Origin: an uncultured Granulosicoccus sp.
Lineage (GTDB): Bacteria; Pseudomonadota; Gammaproteobacteria; Granulosicoccales; Granulosicoccaceae
DNA length: 9,443 bases
NCBI GenBank assembly: GCA_938016235.1
Contig: CALLPU010000084.1
Span: 1-9,443, forward strand
Direction: 5' to 3'
The position numbers were made by a program, and so were the translations under genes. Below, one piece after another: positions 1-6,954 of the stretch (positions are counted from its first letter, which is position 1; every line of letters begins with the position of its first letter). The notes under the pieces were generated by a model. That model had not been told where the DNA came from. It did not search any database and was given only the letters and a program-made list of their open reading frames with translations.

Positions 1-3000
1 CACCGTTTGCATCTGCACCGCCAGGCGGCATTCGAGGTTACCCAGATGTTGAAGATCATGAACGCTTAACGCCGTGGCATTTAGCCGGCTCGCTGCTCTC
101 AGCAATCGCACGGATGATTCCAACTCACCCAGTTCTCCATAGGCCCTACCCAGTTTTGCCAGCACTCTTGTGTTGTCTCGACTCCATTGGGCAGCCCTGA
201 TGTCAGGCGACGTCATGGGATCACCGTAATTCTGTCGAGTAAAATCCAGCAAGTCGTCAGCCTGCGCTATCAACCCGGCAAATTCTTCAGCCTTTGCACT
301 ACGGGCCAGATTCCGAATATTCAGCGCTTCTGTTTCACACTCGTGTGGAGAAACATAACGCCGGCTGCTTGAAAAGGTTCCGCCTGATCGTTGGCGCGGA
401 TCAAGTCTGAACTCAGGGTCTCCCCAGCATTGATAAGCACCAAACGTATTGCTGTCCGGGAACTCTTTATAGGTGATCAGTCGCGCCTGGGAAATGGAAT
501 AACTCAGTGTCTGGTTGGCCAGAATGTTGTCGTAAAACACATCAGCAAATCGTTTGGCGGCGCCATCATTAACCTCCCAGCCCGCTGCAATAACGACCTT
601 GGTGCCCAGCATGATGAACTGGGTGGCCAGGTTAGCTGCAATATGGTTATACCGAACAGCTCCCTCATGCTCTCGTTTTTCGGTATACCCGAGGTGACAG
701 CAATTGAGAAAGACCAGCGCAGGCGTTCTCGGCATCTTGTTGATCAAGGTTGGCGTCAGACGCAAACCTTCACCGATCACCATGCCCTCATCCTGCTCGT
801 CACGCTCTGCATTGCCCGTTTTCCGGTAGTAGGAACCGTGACCGGCAAAGTGCAATATGCGGAACTCTTTCGAGTAAAGCGCTTCGATGATTGCTAACGC
901 GGGATCGGCACTGTCCGGGTCTGTCGAGTCATCGGAAATACACGTTGTCACCTCGTATTGCCGATTGACCTGTAACAATCGGGCAACCGACTGCGCCTCC
1001 TTGCGTGCACCTTGCAACACCGGATAGGGATCACTTCCGCTGGGCGGATCACCTACCACCAACGCAGCGTTACCGGTTGCAGGCTCCGGCCGGTGCCGAT
1101 AGTTTTCCAGAGACAGTCGCCGCACCAGGGTTTTAGAGATAGCCAATGGCTCTTTCTTTGTCGACCATCCGTCTATCAGCATCTCCCAGGGTATGCGAGC
1201 TGTCGCTTCATCAAGAATCAGCAGAATCTTGTCTGAATCTGGCGATTGTTGCTTGATGGATCTGGGCAGTACGAGTTGAAACAGGGCTTGCTGCGGGCTG
1301 GACTCCGCATTTCGATCGTAACGGGTGGTGTGTATGATTTTTTCCAGAAATCGATCAATGAATTCCCGGTCAATCGGTTCTCTACTCAACTCATTGCGCG
1401 CGTAGCGCGTGTGGTCATCGTAGATGTACTGTGACTTGTCATCGCTAAGCTTTACGTTAATGGTATGCCACCATTCAGGGCCGGCGGAAAAACGGCTGCG
1501 GCGCAATCCACCATCCAGTGTCCTCATCTCCGGCTCAACGTACACATCATCCAGAACTTCCGACCAGCTGAACGCGGCATCGGCCGTCTGCAACGCAAGG
1601 TCTTGCCAGATCTCGACGATCTCTAACTGTTCCAGCAAGTACATGTTGCTGAACTGTTTATCTTGAAACGTACGGTTTGCCGCGGCGGCTGAGCGAAGCA
1701 TTACACCTACGCTGTCTCGCACGGAAAGGGAGCCGGTACCTGACCCTATCAGTAACGACGACAAGCCAACTACCGGAGGCCTGTGGCCACTCGATTGCGT
1801 GGACCACCAGTCGTTGAACTCTATGATGTATTTGACGATGCCGCTGGTCAGCGTTCTTTCCAGCATGGCGGTGGACAATTCACCCACCTGGCCAAGTCCA
1901 ACCACCACCGCGCCTTCGGGAATGGCGCGCCCGGAGCGAGCAAAAACCACTTCACAGGTTCCGATTTCCCCAGGGTAGTGTCCGATATGATGCCGTTGAG
2001 ACAAGCGATACTCCAGTACCGTATCCAGGGCTTTCTCGGCTGCCACTATCGAATCCCCTTCGTAGTGACCAACGGTGACGGGGAAGCGTGAGAATGCCAG
2101 ATCCCCGTGTGCTACCGATACGTTCAGAATGGCGTTATTTGCCGGTGTATTGCGACTATTGGGCAATGCCATACCCAGAGCCATGGCCAGCAACGTTTCA
2201 TTATCCGGCAGGAAATCGATAACGCGGGTGTCCGCCTCAACCCAGGTTTGTTCACCCGCCCCCGAACGCAAACCCCTGGCCAGAGGGTTGCGTGATAGCA
2301 ATGAGGTCTTGCCGGTGTTGAGAAGCTGGCGCCACGCCTTGAAATGTGCGGCATCATCCAGCAGGGAACCATGCACACTGGGTTGGTACCAGACGTTGCG
2401 CAAACCGGTAGGTATGCCATCCTCCCAGGTAACCTGACCGTCTCCGGCTGCGGTATAGCGAAAGCACAATTCACCATCGCGTGATGCATCGAAAAACGCA
2501 TCCGCTACTGTCTTGTCACTGTGACCGGCAACATAGCCAACCAGCTCGGCATCCAGTGGAGTATCCAGCAGCAACTGTCGCTCGCGTCGTGCCAGACTCA
2601 ACAGCTCCTCCGAAACCTGGCTCCAGTGCTCACCTGAAGGGCTGTCCATAACCCTCTGCCATGTGGCGCCCTGCATCCACTCGAGCTCGCCAAAACCTGG
2701 CAGCATCGTGGCAATCCCAGGAAACTGCGCCACCAGCTCCGTGATCTGCCGCTTGCTGTTTTTCAAATCCGCCAGCGCCAGCAGCTTGATCAGCTCAGCT
2801 TCACCGGCAACAATCTGGTTCACGCCATAAGAGCCGTTAGTGGGAGTACCTGCCATCAGGAACCGCGAACCCGGACGCGATGCAATAGCTTTCCACGTGA
2901 CCGGATGATTGGCGATCATCATGCGCGTCACCAACCCTCCCATGGAATGCGCAACAATACGAATGGGCTGAATATCGTTTGCCTGCTCCTGGCGCTCGAT

Positions 3001-4938
3001 CAGTTCATGTACATGATCGGCCAGCACCCTGGCGGATTCTGTGAGTGACAAACGCCAGTCATACGGGCACATGAATACGTCATGATCTTCTGAGCAGGCC
3101 TCAATAAAGTCACCATAGGCTCTATCCATTACCGACGGCGCACTCACCACCGGAGCCTGATGTTCAATACCCAGCCGCGTGATACCACCGCGCAACAAGC
3201 GACGAACCTTTACCCAGATTCGCTTGTCGTTATGACGCAACTCACTACCCAGGATGCCCGGTACCAGCAACAATACGGGTCGGTTACCCAGGCGCCTGGG
3301 TGTTGCGCTACGCGGGATATAGACTTCATCGGGACGCGTGATGAGCTCAAAGCGCGGGCTTGGCACACCGGTTAAACGCTTGACCAGCTGCGATGCCGAA
3401 TCCGCATTGCTGAAGTAAGAAAAATGATTGACATGATTACCCACCACACGCAGTGAGACAATGCCACCTTCTCGATTGGCACCACCGTCCATGGATGCCG
3501 TGTTGACTACCAGATCGTTCTCACCACCAAAGAAACGGTCGGTCAACCACAATGGCAGACGTTTCCAGTTCCATCGATCCGTGATCTCAATATCACCTGC
3601 CACAATAGACAAGTCGGCAGGTACCATCGCATCAGTACTGTTGAGCGTATGGATTAACGCACTGCTGGGCATTTGCGCCTGCAGGCCCGGCAACACCTCT
3701 GCTTTCGTATTGCTTTTCAGTACACCGAGCGTAAAGGTCTTGAAAGCCTGATACACCGGGTTGATGGATTGACCACCCAGAAGCCCGACGGCATTGAACG
3801 CCCGGTTTGACCATCGATGCAGTTTTCCGGAAGCCAGCGTCGTTCCGCGTGCCGGGCATCCTACTCGCACGAAGCGATCAATGGTCAACATTCGCGACGT
3901 CAATGCAGCATTGAGCTTTTCCAGGTTTTCATGCTCTTGCTGGTAGTGTTTTTTCAGCGCATCGAATATGCGACTGGATAAATCCAGATCCTGTTTATCC
4001 GATGCCTGTTGCGCCACGAACAGGTCAATCTCTTCAGGTGAAAAAGCGGATGTGCCCACGCGGCTGCCTCTGCACAAGATCTCGCCAATCAAGCCCCCAC
4101 GCGAATGTGAAAGCAGATGCAGCCGCGCTTTTTCAGGCAAGGCCTCGGCAACCACGAGCGCATTAAACACAGGGCTTTCGGTGAGTGTGCAGTGCTCCAG
4201 CGCAATGATTCGATCATCATAGAAGCGCCTGAGCTGCTCATACTCTTCAGGCCGGGTTTGCCACAGCTTGCCAAAGCTGCCTTCGGTAGACGACAGCGTT
4301 CCGTGCAGCAATAGCAATGTGGGATGTTCTTCATCAACCAGCGCCGCGACGTCTTCTGGTGTCATGGGTTCCAGCTTTACGCTGGTGGCACTCGTGGATA
4401 CCACACGGCACACCCGTGTATTACCCTGCGTGGCAAGCTTTTTTTCCAGCTTGCGTGCAATGGTGTAGGCCACCGGATCAATGACCAGTGCACTGAGCTG
4501 TTCGGTGCCTGCAGACTCTAATTGATCATTGGCCAGATCAGCCGCTTCGGCACCGAGTGATGGTGCGAGATCGAGCGCAAACACCTTGATACGCTTGATC
4601 ATGTTGCTGATCAGGCCACGTGATGCACCTGAACCCAGCGCATAGTCATCCAGCACCAGTTCATCGCCACCCTTGCCACGCGTACCCGCTGGCTGCCCTC
4701 GCAGTAACTCTTCGCGTTCCTCCAGACCCAGGTACCACTGGGTACCGTCACTCAGCGTCACTTCAACGAACTGGTCGTCTTCTACTTCTATGACCTGACT
4801 CTGCCCCCCGGCACGAGTGGAGGATGTCTCAACGGTATGCAGCTCCTGCACGGAGAACACATCCGAGCTGCTATCAAGCAACGACACATCAGTATCGTCT
4901 GTCGTTATTTCACGAGCGTTCGGGATGACAAGTTTCAT
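1..4938 (-). CDS. Giant CHAT-domain protease fused to two alpha/beta hydrolases (C-terminus off the left edge)
   Basis: The frame is open for 1646 codons from ATG at 4938 to the window edge. An in-frame stop lies at 5011-5013 and no other start codon follows it, so the start is firm. No signal peptide or membrane segment is visible, so the protein is probably cytoplasmic. Domains in order: (1) acidic N-terminal region, residues 1-200; (2) DUF7379-like alpha/beta hydrolase, about 205-515, with His212-Gly213 after a hydrophobic strand, nucleophile elbow SHSRGG (Ser279), and candidate Asp475 and His502 or His505; (3) LCAT/PGAP1-like hydrolase, about 545-885, with VPGILGSEL at 559-567, AHSMGG (Ser665), Asp833 in GDG and His856; (4) unassigned domain, about 895-1090; (5) CHAT protease, about 1225-1495, with IPWEM around Trp1251, HFAGHG (catalytic His1367) and LNCCHLG (probable catalytic Cys1414); (6) TPR-like helices from about 1590. 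CHAT proteases are caspase relatives that cleave partner proteins. The substrate here is unknown. The domain calls come from motifs read by eye; the CHAT call is the strongest. Confidence 0.5.
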   Translation of the reverse strand, partial: MKLVIPNAREITTDDTDVSLLDSSSDVFSVQELHTVETSSTRAGGQSQVIEVEDDQFVEVTLSDGTQWYLGLEEREELLRGQPAGTRGKGGDELVLDDYALGSGASRGLISNMIKRIKVFALDLAPSLGAEAADLANDQLESAGTEQLSALVIDPVAYTIARKLEKKLATQGNTRVCRVVSTSATSVKLEPMTPEDVAALVDEEHPTLLLLHGTLSSTEGSFGKLWQTRPEEYEQLRRFYDDRIIALEHCTLTESPVFNALVVAEALPEKARLHLLSHSRGGLIGEILCRGSRVGTSAFSPEEIDLFVAQQASDKQDLDLSSRIFDALKKHYQQEHENLEKLNAALTSRMLTIDRFVRVGCPARGTTLASGKLHRWSNRAFNAVGLLGGQSINPVYQAFKTFTLGVLKSNTKAEVLPGLQAQMPSSALIHTLNSTDAMVPADLSIVAGDIEITDRWNWKRLPLWLTDRFFGGENDLVVNTASMDGGANREGGIVSLRVVGNHVNHFSYFSNADSASQLVKRLTGVPSPRFELITRPDEVYIPRSATPRRLGNRPVLLLVPGILGSELRHNDKRIWVKVRRLLRGGITRLGIEHQAPVVSAPSVMDRAYGDFIEACSEDHDVFMCPYDWRLSLTESARVLADHVHELIERQEQANDIQPIRIVAHSMGGLVTRMMIANHPVTWKAIASRPGSRFLMAGTPTNGSYGVNQIVAGEAELIKLLALADLKNSKRQITELVAQFPGIATMLPGFGELEWMQGATWQRVMDSPSGEHWSQVSEELLSLARRERQLLLDTPLDAELVGYVAGHSDKTVADAFFDASRDGELCFRYTAAGDGQVTWEDGIPTGLRNVWYQPSVHGSLLDDAAHFKAWRQLLNTGKTSLLSRNPLARGLRSGAGEQTWVEADTRVIDFLPDNETLLAMALGMALPNSRNTPANNAILNVSVAHGDLAFSRFPVTVGHYEGDSIVAAEKALDTVLEYRLSQRHHIGHYPGEIGTCEVVFARSGRAIPEGAVVVGLGQVGELSTAMLERTLTSGIVKYIIEFNDWWSTQSSGHRPPVVGLSSLLIGSGTGSLSVRDSVGVMLRSAAAANRTFQDKQFSNMYLLEQLEIVEIWQDLALQTADAAFSWSEVLDDVYVEPEMRTLDGGLRRSRFSAGPEWWHTINVKLSDDKSQYIYDDHTRYARNELSREPIDREFIDRFLEKIIHTTRYDRNAESSPQQALFQLVLPRSIKQQSPDSDKILLILDEATARIPWEMLIDGWSTKKEPLAISKTLVRRLSLENYRHRPEPATGNAALVVGDPPSGSDPYPVLQGARKEAQSVARLLQVNRQYEVTTCISDDSTDPDSADPALAIIEALYSKEFRILHFAGHGSYYRKTGNAERDEQDEGMVIGEGLRLTPTLINKMPRTPALVFLNCCHLGYTEKREHEGAVRYNHIAANLATQFIMLGTKVVIAAGWEVNDGAAKRFADVFYDNILANQTLSYSISQARLITYKEFPDSNTFGAYQCWGDPEFRLDPRQRSGGTFSSSRRYVSPHECETEALNIRNLARSAKAEEFAGLIAQADDLLDFTRQNYGDPMTSPDIRAAQWSRDNTRVLAKLGRAYGELGELESSVRLLRAASRLNATALSVHDLQHLGNLECRLAVQMQTV

Positions 4939-5025
4939 GCGGCCTTTTCCCTCGGCAGTACCACTGGCGGTGTGGCAACGTGTACCCGAGTTGCCTTGTC
5001 GGTCAAGCCTTTACAGCGCACCGAG

Positions 5026-5054
5026 ATTACAGATCATCAGTGTCACGTCAACAA
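5026..5054 (-). promoter_or_regulatory. Candidate promoter of the CHAT-hydrolase gene
   Basis: Read on the minus strand, TGTAAT (5031-5026) matches the sigma-70 -10 consensus at five of six positions. It lies 17 bp downstream of TTGTTG (5054-5049). The better -35 match TTGACG (5051-5046) overlaps this, but its spacing to TGTAAT is only 14 bp. The leader to the ATG at 4938 would be about 80 nt. The whole 236-bp region 4939-5174 separates two divergent genes and should hold both promoters. For the plus-strand gene I see only a weak pair, TTGCAG (5091-5096) and TATTCT (5112-5117), with a short 15-bp spacer. Confidence 0.3.
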
Positions 5055-5161
5055 TCATAGACTAATGGCTAGCCACAGCGCCATATAAGGTTGCAGAACT
5101 CCACTCCGGGCTATTCTGCACGAGCACCCTGCTAGACTGTGACTCGACACAATGGCAGCGT

Positions 5162-5166
5162 AGAGG
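5162..5166 (+). promoter_or_regulatory. Ribosome binding site that decides the start of the SxGC-motif gene
   Basis: AGAGG lies 8 nt upstream of ATG at 5175, good Shine-Dalgarno spacing. The upstream in-frame GTG at 5139 has no comparable site, and the 12 residues it would add show no recognisable feature. This supports 5175 as the start. Confidence 0.7.
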
Positions 5167-5174
5167 TAAATGCG

Positions 5175-6395
5175 ATGAGCGTGGTTTATATTGGTCATTG
5201 CGATGTGGGTTGTATACCTGACGCACGCGCCTCTTTTTTGTCACCCTTTCACAACGTGTCGGGCAGTCAGGCCCTGAAAGGCAAAGTCAGTTTCCGAGAC
5301 GACGACAGAAAAACCTGGCGAAAATTTCGCGAGCTTTCCGACTCACGCTTTACCGTCAGCAACATCAACGAATTTCTGCATTCAGCGGGCTTCATGCCAC
5401 GCGCACGCCCAATCCCGGTATTCGATTACGTAACTCAATCAGCAGCCCGGTTGTTTCAGGAATACCTGCGAACCATGGAAGGGCAAACCGATATCAAGCC
5501 TGATGGATTCGTGGGTCAGAAAACCATCGCGTTCATGCAGCAGTGGATGGACAAGGGCAAAACCTGCGAATGGGGAGATCGGGACAGCCCGTCGTCCGAA
5601 TACATTCAGTGGATCAATTCGTTGAATCTGGCCAAGCAGCACTACGCACAGAACCAACCTGACCTGCTCAGGCAGGTTGCAGAGCACCCGGCTGCTTCAG
5701 ACAGCCTGGCCGTGAGCGACTGGACATTCAGCCCAACCGATATCCACCTGGTTGGCTTGCGCTCTGGTGAACATCTGGATCAGAAACGACGTGTCAGTGA
5801 TGATCTGTTTATTCTTCTGATCAATGGCCAGGTGTTTAAATTCTGGGGATCCACCGACCCCAATGCCGAGTTGGCCGAGCGGACTGATGAGCCATTTCTG
5901 GTGGAAGGCCAGCACAAGTACCGATTCAGCTGGCACAAGATAAACAGCGACAAGCAGATATACCGAGCATTGCGACCGTATGGCAATGGCGTATTGGTTT
6001 TCAGAGACAACGATAACGACAACGCTCTGACGGCAAAGGATATTCAATCAGGGCTGGACAAACACCCCAACCCCACCATCAATATTCACTGGTCAGGAAT
6101 TGGTGGATACAACTGGTCCGCCGGTTGTCAGGTAATCGCCGGGAAAAGCTATATCAATCCTGCCGGACGCGTGATTGATTGTTCCGCGTTTGCCGCGAGA
6201 AAATCCAGTGAACTCGACAACACACACCGTAAAACCAAGGGGGCCTACAATACGCTGGCCGACCTGATTCTGTGTTACGCACCCGCGCAGATTGATCATC
6301 TGTATTACACCCTGGGCAGAGACGATACGCTGCTGCTATCAGACGTATTCGATGCTGATTACCTCAAGCGGACGTTTCGCTCCATGCAGGTTTGA
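5175..6395 (+). CDS. Peptidoglycan-binding-like protein with a C-terminal L,D-transpeptidase-like SxGC active-site motif
   Basis: The protein has 406 residues; the start was chosen at ATG 5175 because of the AGAGG site. Numbering from this Met, residues about 84-124 resemble a PG_binding_1 repeat: RLFQEYL followed by DGFVGQKT at 110-117, the usual D-G-x-x-G-x-x-T turn. The C-terminal part has a beta-strand-like segment ending in NIHWSG (His305), then NWSAGCQVI (Ser315, Gly317, Cys318). His followed by S-x-G-C is the active-site pattern of YkuD/L,D-transpeptidase-fold enzymes, which act on peptidoglycan peptides through the Cys. Just before it, FRDNDNDNAL (residues 277-286) is an Asp/Asn-rich loop that could bind calcium. 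I see no signal peptide or lipobox, which is odd for a wall enzyme; export by another route, or an intracellular or lysin-like role, is possible. The gene is divergent from the CHAT gene and convergent with the ACT-domain gene, 28 bp apart. The exact reaction is unknown. Confidence 0.85.
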   Translation: MSVVYIGHCDVGCIPDARASFLSPFHNVSGSQALKGKVSFRDDDRKTWRKFRELSDSRFTVSNINEFLHSAGFMPRARPIPVFDYVTQSAARLFQEYLRTMEGQTDIKPDGFVGQKTIAFMQQWMDKGKTCEWGDRDSPSSEYIQWINSLNLAKQHYAQNQPDLLRQVAEHPAASDSLAVSDWTFSPTDIHLVGLRSGEHLDQKRRVSDDLFILLINGQVFKFWGSTDPNAELAERTDEPFLVEGQHKYRFSWHKINSDKQIYRALRPYGNGVLVFRDNDNDNALTAKDIQSGLDKHPNPTINIHWSGIGGYNWSAGCQVIAGKSYINPAGRVIDCSAFAARKSSELDNTHRKTKGAYNTLADLILCYAPAQIDHLYYTLGRDDTLLLSDVFDADYLKRTFRSMQV

Positions 6396-6423
6396 AACAT
6401 CAGGACAATGTCAACGGGTGCAC

Positions 6424-6951
6424 TCAGTCAACGTCAACGACAGCAATCTCCACCAGCAAACTGTCAGATAGCGTTTGCAGTTTTTCATGCACGGTATCAG
6501 TTGTCATATTCATCGGAACCCGGAGCCTGGCCTTGGCGTGAAACAGCATGCCACCGGCCATGGAGGCCTCTTCAATTGACGTATCAAGCGACTGAACGCT
6601 GATGCCGTTTTTCGATAGCAACTGGGTTATGTCGCGCACAATTCCGGGATGGTCCTGCCCCAGCAGGTCCAGCTCCACATCGTGCCCGTCAGCATCAACC
6701 GGGAGATCCGGAACCGGCTGCATGTTCACGGTTAAACCCGTTGACACCAGGGATTCAAGATCACTGAGCAACTCAGCCTGACTGCTACTGGCAACCTCCA
6801 CTCGCAACATGCCCGCGAACTGCCCTGACAGATTGGCCATACGGCCTTCCAGCCAATTACCGTCATGGGCTGCAACAACTTCAGACAACGCACTCACAAG
6901 CCCCGGCTTGTCTGGCCCGGTTACGGTAATCAGAATGGATTGTTTAGCCAT
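6424..6951 (-). CDS. GcvR-family regulator with two ACT domains
   Basis: The protein has 175 residues, close to the usual length of GcvR-like proteins (about 170-190). It contains two tandem ACT domains and no DNA-binding domain. The first spans about residues 4-80, with the ligand-loop signature GPDKPG at 12-17. The second spans about 91-170, with GQDHPG at 98-103. ACT domains bind amino acids or similar small ligands. The E. coli relative GcvR represses the glycine cleavage operon by binding the activator GcvA, but no gcv gene is visible here, so that role should not be assumed. The ATG at 6951 lies 3 bp after the stop of the upstream sucrose-enzyme gene. There is no clear Shine-Dalgarno sequence before it, so translation is probably coupled to that gene. 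The family call is strong; the ligand and partner are unknown. Confidence 0.88.
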   Translation of the reverse strand: MAKQSILITVTGPDKPGLVSALSEVVAAHDGNWLEGRMANLSGQFAGMLRVEVASSSQAELLSDLESLVSTGLTVNMQPVPDLPVDADGHDVELDLLGQDHPGIVRDITQLLSKNGISVQSLDTSIEEASMAGGMLFHAKARLRVPMNMTTDTVHEKLQTLSDSLLVEIAVVDVD

Positions 6952-6954
6952 GAG

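Noticed and set aside
391..897. 168-codon plus-strand open frame
   Set aside because: It is the exact antisense of the CHAT catalytic region, including the His1367 and Cys1414 codons. It starts with a non-ATG codon without a ribosome binding site, and the translated protein shows no recognisable domain.
1783..2501. Overlapping open frames on both strands (1783-2091 plus, 2075-2437 plus, 2124-2501 minus)
   Set aside because: All lie inside the continuous minus-strand giant gene in other frames. Their protein sequences are low in recognisable motifs and typical of frame shadows.
5139..5174. GTG at 5139 as an upstream start for the SxGC-motif gene
   Set aside because: It has no Shine-Dalgarno sequence, whereas ATG 5175 has AGAGG at proper spacing.
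5697..6047. 116-codon minus-strand frame within the SxGC-motif gene
   Set aside because: It lies antisense inside a gene with clear protein motifs, and it has no motif or ribosome binding site of its own.
6396..6423. Bidirectional terminator between the two convergent genes
   Set aside because: Only 28 bp are available. I see a minor GACA/TGTC pairing and repeated GTCAACG words (6410-6437), but no stable GC-rich stem followed by T residues.
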